Shown: positions 13,338 to 24,370 of the stretch, in pieces
Position numbering within the stretch: the stretch's first letter is position 1
How the letters are laid out: the number at the start of each line of letters is the position of its first letter
NCBI GenBank assembly: GCA_032718565.1
Contig: JAVGVS010000008.1
Span: forward strand, 2,913,579-2,977,578
DNA: 64,000 nucleotides
DNA from: Distichodus sexfasciatus
Lineage: Eukaryota > Chordata > Actinopteri > Characiformes > Distichodontidae
Direction: 5' to 3'
The notes under the pieces: generated by a model
The model's input: the letters and a program-made list of their open reading frames with translations, nothing else
What the model was told of the DNA's origin: nothing
The model's database searches: none
Position numbers and translations under genes: made by a program

Positions 13338-15172
13338 GTACATTGCTCTCCTGACAGATCGACAGTGCCTGTAAGAGGTTTGTGTAGATTTTGTATTGCA
13401 GTTGTGACTTTAATGCTATTTTATTCTCTTTAGGTTTTTTGTGTGGTTCATCTACAGACCACGGTGTGTCATTATCTATTTTGTACTGTTCTCCTACTGT
13501 AGGAATTGTGTTAGATTTTGCACAGAAGGACTGCAGAAATGTAGCATATGAACTCAGAGGGAAATCGAAATTTCTCGTGCCCTGGTTAAGGCCCGTTGTA
13601 AGCACTTTCTCATTTTAAAACTCATTTCAAATAACTGTGCTCAGACCACATCTCTTCATTCATACAGTATGTTCAGCTAATCTGTTCTTCCCAAGCCCAG
13701 AGCACTGTGTGCTTAAAGCCTGGTTGGCTTTTTCAGTGTCATTAACATGCCACTGACTAACACTAACACCTTTATGCTAATGCTAGCCTAAATATTGGAC
13801 AGTGGAGTTGTGTTGACACCAAGTTCTACCCTCTTTAATCATAATTGTCTCCGAAATGAATGTTTTAAATTATTAATATCCTTTTGAAAAGTATTCAGTA
13901 GCCCACTCTAATATTGCTAATGTTTTAATTTCATATGCAATTCCTTGAATGACATATTAAGGAGTAATATAGTGCTTATTACAGTGTAATAAACATTATG
14001 ACCCTTAATAAAGGGTGTGTAGAGATTTGTATTAATGAGCACAACATATGGGAGCTCACTGTACTGTAAGTTCTCTCTCGGTCCAAAGTTCCATGAATTA
14101 GAGAACGAGAGAGAACTTTTGCTGGTGTGTGGATTATCGCAGGGGTAGAACACTGAATATTACTTAATGATCTTTAGTTTTATGTTGACACATCAATGTT
14201 GTTTATGAGTCTGCGTGCATGTTTATGAGTGTGAATTAAAATACATTAATTATGAACAAGGCAGAACATTCACATCCACCTAAATATTTTCAGCAAAGTG
14301 TCCAGAAACAATCAGGATAACTGCACAGGCTTGGAAAGCCTCTGGCCTGCATTAAGATATGTGTTTATAATTGTAAAGTGTGTTTATTTTTGGTGACATG
14401 TTGACTGAACTGTAAGCTTTAAATTCATTTTGTGGTGTCAGCAATATTCTAGTGCCTGAAAGTCAGTCATTTGTTATTTAAGACTTTTGACTGACCGACA
14501 TTTCTGATGTTTTGGTCTGCCCTCAGTATGTACTGGCATTAACACTGTAAGTATGGTGTTGTGGTGACTACTAAGAGGGCTTCAAATCCCATTGATGCTG
14601 ATATTTGAAGGATATTCGGGAGTGGTGGTGATAGAAAGCACATAGAGCCATGCCTGTGTTCTGAGAGATGCCTAAACTCATCATTTTGTTCTTTTTTAAG
14701 TCACAGCGAGGCAGGGTTTTCTGTGGAGAATGTGTGCACTTATCCATAACTTGAACATGTTTTTGTTGAATGTATTGAAGAACCACAGTGGTGTCCTACA
14801 TGACTATTTGTTCATTTCAGTTGTGGGTTTTTATTCCCTCCAGTCACAAAAAGGGAGATTTTCCACTTGTACATTGTAAATGGTAATTATGCAAAGACTG
14901 CTAACTTTTTATATGAACGCTCCTAAATTAGTCAAAGGTAGAAAATGAAGTGAGCTTGTACAACATGAGTGAAAAAGTGAGAAACTTGAAATGCCCTTAT
15001 TGGCTTAAAGTCCTTCAATAAACCAGTTGGTGAAAAAATGGTCCTCATATTTTCTCTTTGAAATACAACACAAATAATAAAAAAACTCAAATTCCAAAAA
15101 GCGAAATATATTTGCATAATCGAGTTACTGGTAATGGAATTTAAAATTTTGTTAGCTCTATTCTAGTCAGTT

Positions 15173-15371
15173 ATCTCTGTAATGCTTCAGCAAATACACA
15201 GCTCTCTTTCCTCAGACAGACTCTAAAGAGAAGAACACAAAGTGCATTACAAGGGAATTAATTTCATAAAGTTTATGTTGTTTACTGGATTGTGTATTTA
15301 TAGAAAGACTTACTCAACAGCTATTTAGTTTGATGGTTTTATAGGATCCTTAATTCTGGAGCTGTTTGCAT
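15173..15371. repeat. duplicated non-coding block D1, copy 1
   Basis: About 200 bp closely similar to 20322-20522 in the same orientation. Shared strings include CAGACAGACTCTAAAGAGAAG, AAAGTTTATGTTGTTTACTG and TATAGGATCCTTAATTCTGG. No transposon hallmark was seen. Confidence 0.85.
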
Positions 15372-16373
15372 GTACAGTAATTGGTCAGTAATGATTAATT
15401 CTTGGTGCATTGATATGTCAGTGTGTATAGAGGGGGTTAATGCTCCACTCTTGTAGGTTACTGGATGAAATTTGAGATGTTGACAGGCGAATCATTGTCC
15501 CTGAATATTTTTCTCACATTCACAATATGGGTCTTTTCACTCCAGGAGCCCAGCATTGTTGGGGTTTTCCTTCCTATTACACAGAATCATTCCAAAAGGG
15601 CAGCAAACCTTTAACAACCTCCACATGAATTAATAAACAGGACAAAAGTCAATAAAGTAGCCAGAAATGCCCCCAGTTGGTCTCAGTGCAATCTCTGCAT
15701 GGCCCTTGTCCTCCATTCTGTGCTAAACGAGTGGAAGCTTGTGATCTGATTGTGCCAGAATGATAAACACTTGATGGTGAAGAGGGGCAGCTATTTACAA
15801 GTTAATAGTTGGCTGTTATTCAGGGATCACTCTCGTAGTGATGCTTAGAAATGTTGTAATTAATCTGGAAAGTTACAATAATATATTTGTGATGTAAACC
15901 TCCGTGTCATTCCTATAGGGTGAATTTACACCAAAAGTCTTCTTTGGGAAGCCAAACATAATGTCAGAGTTGGTTTCATTAGATTTTTAACTTCTTTATT
16001 AACCGAGCTAGATTTTAGCTTAATCATTTTTTTACATTCTTTTTCATATTGTACTTGCTTTATGGGTAACTGCTTGGCGATGTTTGCTTCTTCAACATCA
16101 ACATGCTTTACTAAAGCTGTGTGTGTGCTGGTGCTGGCGTATGTAGAATCAGAAAGAGATAAATATAATTTCCTTTTTCCATCTGTAACATCTTTAATGC
16201 TTCATGTAGCAAATCTGTTACTGAAAAAAGTAGCTTTGTTACTTATTAGCCACTCAAAAAAAGCAGTTAAGATAGTAGCATAGCTCATTTTAGTTAGTGC
16301 CCCCGACTGTGTGTGTGTGTTTGTGAACTGAATTGTTAAATTGCCATGACACATCTATTTGTCCCTATTGCAA

Positions 16374-16411
16374 GCGTGTGTGTGTGTGTGTGTGTGTGTG
16401 GGTGTGTGTGC
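16374..16411. repeat. (TG)n microsatellite
   Basis: Near-perfect TG dinucleotide repeat downstream of cck. No function inferred. Confidence 0.9.
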
Positions 16412-17219
16412 TTGTTTGGGTTTATTGTGTAACAGAATGAATCCTCATTGAGGCACACCTGTGGCATAATGGTGCTTTTTGTTCTTCATAAACCATTGCT
16501 CTCTCAATTGCCGGCCTACAATTCATCCATTATGTGCTAACTCGAGTGGTTTGCGCAATAGACCAGATGAAGCAGCGGGGAAGACTTCCATCTGTCCTCT
16601 GCTGTCATCGTTCAGTGCGAGTCTTTTTATTGCCTCTACAGCAACCTGTCTCTGAGGTTATTAGCAGAGAAGTAGGGCTAGAAACGGCCGTTTATCCTTG
16701 CGTTAGTTTGCCGCTTCGGGGGGGTCAATAAGCGAATGAGTTTGTAATAAGGCCATTAACTGTAAGTGTTCTCCCTGAGCTCTGAACTAAATGGCTGAGC
16801 TGAGCTCTTGCGCCTTCTTTCGCGAGGTTTCAGGCCCGTGCTTAATAACTCTGCATCGTTTTCCCATTTTATTCTACATTTCTTTCCCCAAAGACGTGGT
16901 TATTAAAGTGCTTCTAAAGAACTGTGAAGCATCTCTGTCATGGCTTGAGAGCGAAGCATCTCTCGAGCCCATCAGGCACACAGCAGCATCGGAGCGCTGC
17001 CAAAGCTTCCGCCGGAGCGGAGTGCCAGAGCTAACAGCAGCTAATCTAATCTGCGTCTCCATGGCATCACATCTGCTATTGAGTACATCTTCAGAGTTCT
17101 GCCCAGTCTGTTTTGTCTAATTCATTAGACTTGGACTGTCATTGATTTTTTCTGATTGCTGGCATCATACCATTGCTGGAAACTGCACCAAACTCTGGGT
17201 GAATGAGTTAAGGCAATGA

Positions 17220-17225
17220 TTTATT
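17220..17225 (-). terminator. candidate cck poly(A) signal
   Basis: TTTATT on the plus strand reads AATAAA on the cck strand, about 345 nt after the cck stop. This distance suits a short neuropeptide 3'UTR. No better signal was noticed between it and the stop. Confidence 0.5.
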
Positions 17226-17502
17226 CTGAAACACCTGACATACTTCCAATGAGAGGACAAAATGATATATACATTAGAATGTGAGAAAATAAATAATAGG
17301 GACCACATTCCCAGTCAGGTATTTTTTTCTTTCAAAAAAATGTGGGTCCATGTAAATGTGTATATGAGTTACATATACAGAGTATTCATATATTGCATTA
17401 TCTCCATTATACAAACAAATTTACATCTGAGATGAGACGGAGAAAGCTCCGACAAACTTGATTGGCAGGGAGGATAATTAGGATGTCTCTCTCTGTACAG
17501 AT

Positions 17503-17560
17503 GGTTGGTTGATTAGTTGGTTGATTAGTTGGTTGGTTGATTGGTTGGTGGCTTGGTTGA
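17503..17560. repeat. GGTTGATTA-type minisatellite in cck 3'UTR
   Basis: Irregular tandem units of TTGGTTGATTAG and TTGG, beginning about 8 nt beyond the cck stop codon. Confidence 0.75.
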
Positions 17561-17567
17561 ATGAATA

Positions 17568-18155
17568 TTATGAAGAGTATTCATACTCCTCTGCACTCCT
17601 CCGTCCAAAGTCCATCCAGCCCAGGTAGTCTCTGTCCTTTATTCTGTGGTAGGGATTTGGGGACCTGCTGTTTGAAGGGCTCCTACGGTATGAAGCTAAG
17701 AGATGGAGTGAAAGAGTTTGTTTCATTATAATGTGCAATTATACATGTTATACCGCACTTAAAAATATTCTCCAATATCCAAACAGTCTTTTTATAGACC
17801 AATTTTGTATGCTTGAAGCTGGACATTTTGATTCTATTTTATTCTTATCGTTTCGAAAGCAAATTAAAGCTGACCAAAGAGAAGACGAAAGCAGTGTCCT
17901 ACCTCTTCTAGAGATGATTCTGGCCATCAATTCATTTAGTCTCCGGGCAGGGTCCTCCTCCACCTCCTCTTCCTCTTGTGTTTGAGACAGCAGGCCGATC
18001 TGGCCACTAGGAGACGTTGCACGGGCGCGGCGTGTGTGTTCGGCTACGACTCCGCCGTCCGAAAGTCCCTCTTCCAGTGAGTGTGTAGGGAGAGCAAGAC
18101 ATCCGCTGCTGGAGAGAGCCGCCAGCAGCACACACACACAGATTCCAACGTTCAT
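17568..18155 (-). CDS. cck: cck, cholecystokinin preprohormone (complete, two coding exons)
   Basis: Secreted gut-brain peptide hormone acting on CCK receptors. Coding exons run 18155-17903 (253 nt) and 17695-17568 (128 nt), giving 126 aa. The acceptor CTCTTAG and the donor GTAGGA preserve phase. Residues 1 to about 20 form a signal peptide ([19 protein letters not shown]). The propeptide has an acidic run (EEEEVEE), and [15 protein letters not shown] leads into SYRRSPSNS. The processing product is [20 protein letters not shown], so CCK-8 is DYLGWMDF at residues 107-114. A Gly follows as amide donor, then a dibasic RR cleavage site, and the Tyr at 108 is the usual sulfation site. The C-terminal SAEEYEYSS is typical of fish CCK. 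The start codon is two bases after a CAG acceptor, so an upstream non-coding exon is expected and is found at 18868 and beyond. Whether it is ccka or cckb is not decided. Confidence 0.97.
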
Positions 18156-18867
18156 GGCTGAAGCACAGAGAGAGAGACGGAGAAAAAGAGAGAGAGAGTG
18201 CAGAAGTCACTTGCAGTCAATTTTTCAAAATGCATTTATTAGGAAATACAGCAGAGGTTCCTATTTTGACATCATTTTAAGTTTGTGAAGGGCAGCTTCT
18301 CATAAAACTGACAGATTACACTACCAATAAAAATACAGCCTTAGGGGTTTTTTAAGCCAGGCTTACAGATGTAACAAGTAGAATCAATCAATACAAAAAT
18401 CTCAAACATCCGTGGCAAGTCATGAAATATTAATTAGGAGGGACTCACTGGATAATGCATGCTCTGCGTGAACACCCTTTATGTCAGACTTAATACTTTC
18501 CCTTTATTAGATTGTTTGTAAGACCTTTTTTCTGTCATTATTATTATTGGTGGTGTTAATATTATTAATAGTAGTAGTGTTTTTTAGAGTAATTAATTCA
18601 TTTTCTGTGAGCTCAGAGAGCACAGACTAATCTAATAGTCTTCCAAAAAACAGTTCTTGGCAAGACAGTTGCACAGCAAGAAGCCAAAAAGAAAAGCAAA
18701 CATAAAGTACATTATATGTTCCTCCAGATGAAATGTACTGTTAAATCAATGCAAATAAAAGCTATTAATGCAGTAATTATTAAGTATTATATAAGTATTA
18801 TTGTAATATAAATCATGTGCACATGGGTGCAATATTCAAAAGATAAAAACAAAAGTTGAAGCCATAC

Positions 18868-18940
18868 CTTCAGCTGAGGGTGAGTCTGATGAGCAGAAAA
18901 GGAGTAATGCAGAGTGAGAAGGCGCAAGCCAAGAAACTTC
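18868..18940 (-). other. cck: cck 5'UTR exon (non-coding exon 1)
   Basis: On the minus strand the block ends CAGCTGAAG followed by donor GTATGG at 18867. It lies about 30 nt downstream of a TATA-like TATTTAA. The next acceptor is just upstream of the ATG at 18155. The upstream limit (TSS) is estimated from the TATA spacing. Confidence 0.7.
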
Positions 18941-18963
18941 AGCACACTGGGCAGGAGCGACCC

Positions 18964-19096
18964 TTAAATACCCTGCTGGAGTGGGCTGGCTTTGGGTGGC
19001 CCTGCGTAGCAGCTGCCACACTACTGTCCTCTGCGTGTGTGTGCGTGTGTGTGGATGCACAAATATGAATGCGTGTGTTTGCGCAATCCTGACGCA
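18964..19096 (-). promoter_or_regulatory. cck core and proximal promoter
   Basis: Read on the minus strand: TATTTAA (18970-18964) is a TATA-like box placed about 30 nt before the inferred 5'UTR exon. Upstream are an E-box CAGCTG (19010-19015), a TGCGTCA CRE/TRE-like site (19096-19090) and a TTGCGCAA C/EBP-like site (19086-19079). Mammalian CCK promoters are known to use a TATA box, an E-box and a CRE/TRE element, so the arrangement fits. Binding is inferred. Confidence 0.6.
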
Positions 19097-19181
19097 AGGC
19101 AGAGAATTTTATTTTCATAGGATACATACTATGACATTGTCACTCAAATGACCCAGGGCCTGCAAAGTCTAACTTATTTTG

Positions 19182-19206
19182 TACACACACACACACACAC
19201 ACACAC
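19182..19206. repeat. (AC)n microsatellite upstream of cck
   Basis: About 12 AC units roughly 210 bp upstream of the cck TATA-like box. Confidence 0.9.
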
Positions 19207-20321
19207 CATTAGAATGATAACAGAACCATAATTGCAACATTTTCACCCAGAAATCCAGTGATGGGTTGCCTAAATTGAAACTAGCGAGATGGTATCAAAA
19301 CAATTAGACTTAAATATAATAAAACATTTATTTAACACTTTTTACATGGATAACCACAAATGTTTTCACATGATTTGTGGATCAGAATTTATGCTTGAAT
19401 TTGTTAAAAAGGAATAGGTGCTATATAATTAGTCACAACGACTTATAGACGTGATGGATGAAAGGGAAATAGACTAGAAAGGTAGATGGACTGATATTAT
19501 TTACGGGAGTTAACCTGTAGGAGGCGTTCACCTGTGCTCCAGAGCATGCAGCCGGTCTGAAAAGATTTGGAGGAGATAAGACAGAGAAGACCACGGCAAG
19601 ACTGAAAAAGAAAGATTGCAAGTGGTATTGGTATTGAAGGTCAATTGGGAACAGAGTGGATACAAGGCTTCCGTAGTGATCTTTTATTAATCATTACATT
19701 CAGAACATTGTCTGTGGTTCTTAGAGAGCATCACCCTATAGAGGACACGGTTCAGCCAAACTGGGATTTTCAGGAGATGAAGTTCCTGCAGGGTTTATAG
19801 TAAACATTCTGGGTTGGTTCCAAAGCACTTTTATCCCAGTTTATATCCAGTGATCAAAACAAGGCATGAAACTTCATATAGAACAGTTTTGTCACCTGCC
19901 AACAAATTGTCAGTGGCATGCTTAAAACTTTTCTTTTTTCAGTTTTGTACTGCACATGATCACTTATATGACTGTACTTTATTAAATCTTTGTAATCAGT
20001 TTTGATTGTTCACTCCCTGGCTATTGTACACATACGCCATCCAAGAATCTTCATATTTCTAGAACACTACTTAAAGTGTATAATGCAAGGATTACCAAGT
20101 AAAAAAGACTAAAAAGTAATGCATCCTGCTCAAAATAAATCCACCATCCCACCTCTTGTACATTTTATGCGTCCATGTGGTCTGGGACAAAAGCTAACTC
20201 TTTATAATGGGTTTGCTTTCTCTTTGAAAACCGCCGACTCACCCACATCTCTCAAAGCCCAGCATAAAAACCTGCACTTATGATTGAGTGGCTCTGCTCC
20301 TCACAAATGAAACTAACAATG

Positions 20322-20522
20322 ATCTCTGTAATGCTTCAACAAATACACAGTTCTCTTCCCCCAGACAGACTCTAAAGAGAAGAGCACGAAGTTCATGACG
20401 AAGGGAAATAATTATATAAAGTTTATGTTGTTTACTGGATTGTGTATATATAGAAAGACTTACTCAACAGCTATTTAATTTGATGTTTTTATAGGATCCT
20501 TAATTCTGGAACTGTTTTGCAT
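20322..20522. repeat. duplicated non-coding block D1, copy 2
   Basis: Partner of 15173-15371 in direct orientation on the other side of cck. Divergence is mostly point changes with a few small indels. Confidence 0.85.
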
Positions 20523-22528
20523 TAGGTCAAAAACATTGGCATAATGTGGGGATCATTAGCTTTCAGTTGGAAACCATTTTGAAGTAAAGTCTTAATGTCT
20601 GTCACATTCATTAATCTATTAAAGGAAATATGTCAGTAACAACATTATATTTTCATACATTTAGCAGATAGGGTAATAGCGTCTTATGTGTCACAATTAA
20701 AATAAACATAAGGTTATTGGTAAATTTGTGATTGCAAATACAGCTATCAGATTACACAGATAAGTGTAATGGTGTAAAACGTGTTTAATATTTTTGTCTG
20801 TTGTTTTGGAGAACACATGCCACGCTCATGCAAAAACATGTGATGCTCAGCCGGTCAGTGCTGACATTATAATACCATATTTGATCTCTCTTTCACATTT
20901 CTGTTCACCAAACCACATACGTATCACTGGGGCAAATAAACTTGTGGACAAGGTCATTGCCTTCTAAAGCAGCTCCTAAACCAGGCAAGATCTCCTCTCA
21001 TCAGAACATCATGAATAGCAATGACGTTAGACACCAAAAGAGAGCAGCCACCCATCCATACTCCACACTCTCCATGAGGAGGACAAGACAACATGATTCA
21101 TTAAACAACCCAATCGCACAACCCCTCGTTTGGAGTGGGTACAAAACGCTGCCACATGAGAGTGGCAATTACTTAGAGTGTGTGACTCAGAAGAGGGATG
21201 TACAGCCTTTTCACCAGCACTCATTCCTATCACCACATGGATATTTTGGTGCTCCTGGTTCGTAGCTGATCGTCAGCGTGGTTTTAGAGGCCAAATCACA
21301 ACCATTTGAAAAGGACAGCAAGCAAAAACCAGTGAAATTGTACTAAGACTTTTTCCCATACATTGGAGTGTGTAATTGTGTAAAGCCTCACCAGGAAAGC
21401 CAAGTTGAGATTTAAAGTCAAATATCTACAGCAGTAGATGTGCAGAAATAAAATATATTGTACCACAAACACATGCCGTCAGTTGGGGAAGAGTTGTCCT
21501 CAGAAGACTTTGCAAGACTTTGAGAGAAGTGAGGGAATAGGTAGAGAATTGTAAGGTCCTGTGTAATTAGTTTGATTAGAAACAGTTGCTCTAACTAATG
21601 CCCTATAGGGCAGGTCAGAGCAGGGTCAATGAAGTGCAGCGCTGTAATGAGGCAGTACATTGACTTACAGGAAAAAAGGTTTAAAAGTAGTAAATTGTTA
21701 TTTAATTGGTCAATTAAGGATCAACCCTCTCAGCATCTAATTATGCCACGCATTTATCAGTGCAAAGCTTTAATCTATGTTCATTTGCTTGCAGTAAAAC
21801 TATCTGTAAATCAGTTTTTGCTTCATTTTAACTCAGTTTTTACAGGAATTTATCAGTGCTGTAGCTGAGCTTTTGTTCCATAAACAGCCCTCCCAATATG
21901 GGGATGTGAAAGTGAGTACGCACCTATCCCCATGCGAGTATGCCCCACTGTCACATCCATTTGTTCTACTGAAGATCAACTACAGAACCTTAAACCTTTT
22001 TTGCAGCACTTCAGACAGCCGACCATCCGACTTACTGCTTAGTTGCATAGCAACAGCCTAGAGAGGGATCCCTTTATTCGTCCTTCTCTGCGAGAATGTG
22101 GCCGTTTATATCCTCAGTGGCACAACTAAAGATGTTCCTCTGCCTCGCTGAGTGCAGGCTACACATCTGATTGCACCACGGAGGGCAGAAAGCCACGACT
22201 TTACAGCAAATCTGCATGAGACACAAATACACACAAATGCCCTAATTGGTAAACGGATATGGATGCTGCATTACTGTTCAACTGCTTGTGTAATGCTTCT
22301 TGAAGTAAGAAGAATGAGTTCTCTAACAATATTAAGTCATTTTAGGCTGAAGCCGTTCATAGTCCAGACAGGAAGCAGATGCCACAAACTGTAACAACTA
22401 AGATCCTTATGGTAAAGGAGAACAGAATATCGATCTGTCAGATTTCTCAAGAAGTGTAAACTTAGTTTTTTCTATTACTCTTCAGTCTGTGTCCCAGGGC
22501 AAGTTACTGTAGGTAAATGATGTGTGAG

Positions 22529-22712
22529 ACATTTTATAAAGCATTATGCCATGGTTTGCTCTCGATTATGGGCTAGTAATTCTGCTTTTTCCCCAAATGC
22601 ATAGTTGTATTGTGGAGACCAACATTGCATAAGACATTTTATAACCCTTGATCAAAGCCTGTAAATGGCAGAAGTTTCCAGAACTCATATCATGACTGTG
22701 TTTTCCAGTGCA
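22529..22712. repeat. duplicated non-coding block D2, copy 1
   Basis: Shares ATTTTATAAAGCATTATGCC, AACATTGCATAAGACATTTT and AAGTTTCCAGAACTCA, in the same order, with 23761-23945. Copies are about 1.2 kb apart. Confidence 0.75.
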
Positions 22713-23760
22713 CATGTGCACCACTTTTTACAACTCACATTACAGAGTAATGCTGTGTCATGATCATAGCAGATGTTTCCATATATTTGCTTTGACCACA
22801 ATTTAAGAGTTTAATATTTTTTACTCTTTCAGATTGAACTGGTATTTGAATTATTTATTTATAAATAAATACATGTTCCGGTGTATTCCCTGCAAGGGTT
22901 TTTACAGCATATTCTCTACACAAATATGGACATAAATCATGAATATCTTCTCCGAATAACTATGCAGTTACACCCAGTGAGCCTGAGGCTCTTCTCTTAA
23001 TCTACAGTAGACGGCTTCTGTGCTTTACTGCTCTCCATGTCCTTCCACATTGTAGCCCGATTCAGGACTTCATATTCACTCTGGCTCTTTCCTCAGAGGC
23101 TTCCCTGGAGACATCCTCACTTTCAAATAGCAGTCTTTGACCATCCTCCAGTGCTGGAACACACACACACAATCACTGCCACTTTCTCTGTTCTTCAAAG
23201 GAACTAGAGACAAAGCTCAGCCACGTCACCCTGTGTGAATGTTTTAATGGGCCAGTCAATTTTTGGAATAACTGTCAGCCGTCAACAAGACAGGGGAAAT
23301 TAAGTAGGCTAGAGGATTTGAGAATAATTTTTAGATTTAGTTTATAACAAATAAGTTTTGTGTGAGTGCAAATAAAAAAGGTTAAAATCTATTCTAATAT
23401 TAAAGTAGTTGAAAGAGAATAAGATGATATTCATTTTGCAGCGTGAGATATACAGTATATCCAACCTCTCATTTTTTTGTTCTGCAGCCTGTTAGTAATG
23501 TAAAGAAATCATTTAAATACATTTAAAGAGATAATCACATTTGTAGCAGTTCATTGTGTGTATATCTGTGTGAATGTATGAGTTTGTTTGAAATGGTGTG
23601 TGTAGGTTTTGTTTCCTTACAAAAATGGCTTAAATGTCTAAATCTCTCATATCTGCATATACTGTATTGATTACATGTATTATTCCCACACAGAATATCA
23701 TTAAATTAGATTTCTATAGAAGTGCAAAAACATTTACTAGCATTTTATAGTCATTTTAAG

Positions 23761-23945
23761 TCATTTTATAAAGCATTATGCCACAGTTTGCTGTCGATTA
23801 TGAGATAGTGCTTCCATTTTTCCCATGTGCATTGTTCATTGTGCACAGTAACATTGCATAAGACATTTTATAAGCCTGTTCATGATCTGCTAAATGATAC
23901 AAGTTTCCAGAACTCACATTATGACTCAGCAGATGTTTTTGCAAA
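23761..23945. repeat. duplicated non-coding block D2, copy 2
   Basis: Direct-orientation partner of 22529-22712. Whether this is a local duplication or two copies of an unnamed dispersed repeat cannot be told from one window. Confidence 0.75.
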
Positions 23946-24303
23946 TGTGCAATATTTCAAGATCAACTGTGCCACCTTTTAAGATAAGTGACCACAGAAC
24001 TGGAGAAAATATATATCAAAAACTTGTGCTAAAGTAAATATTTTACATACTTTACATATTTTACATATTTTACATTACAGTAGAAAAATCAAATGTTTCT
24101 ATAGTTGGTAAGTTCACATTTTAAGAATAGAGTGTTAACATTAACATTTTTACACATTACATTAAAGTGTTTTTTGAATGATATTATTGATGATCATATT
24201 TTCTTTCAGGGTTATTATAGCATATAATACAAATCTAAACTACACTACATTTCTTGTGTCTACATATAGGTTAGTGATTACATTTATTATTCTTATACAT
24301 ATG

Positions 24304-24304
<1 letters not shown>

Positions 24305-24370
<66 letters not shown>
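24305..24370. repeat. (TTA)n microsatellite
   Basis: About 22 perfect ATT/TTA units, likely length-polymorphic. The poly-Tyr ORF across it is an artefact of the repeat. Confidence 0.95.

Larger units (their letters stand above)
13338..17219. other. trak1-cck intergenic region (convergent 3' ends)
   Basis: AT-rich sequence between the trak1 and cck 3' ends, probably including 3'UTR of both. It holds one copy of a ~200 bp duplicated block (15173-15371) and a (TG)n tract at 16374-16411. A relatively GC-rich stretch at about 16440-17110 lacks obvious repeats and resembles a conserved non-coding element, which needs alignment to confirm. Short ORFs here have no recognisable protein features. Confidence 0.5.

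Noticed and set aside
13144..13605. 153-codon minus-strand ORF overlapping the trak1 stop
   Set aside because: Half lies antisense to trak1 coding sequence and half in its 3'UTR; no protein features.
14545..14745. Possible further family B SINE downstream of trak1
   Set aside because: Only a short GTGGTGACTACTAAGAGGG and TTCAAATCCC resemblance; the body and tail do not align.
20942..21265. 107-codon ORF upstream of cck
   Set aside because: No domain, no codon bias, overlapped by an opposite-strand ORF of similar quality; treated as chance.
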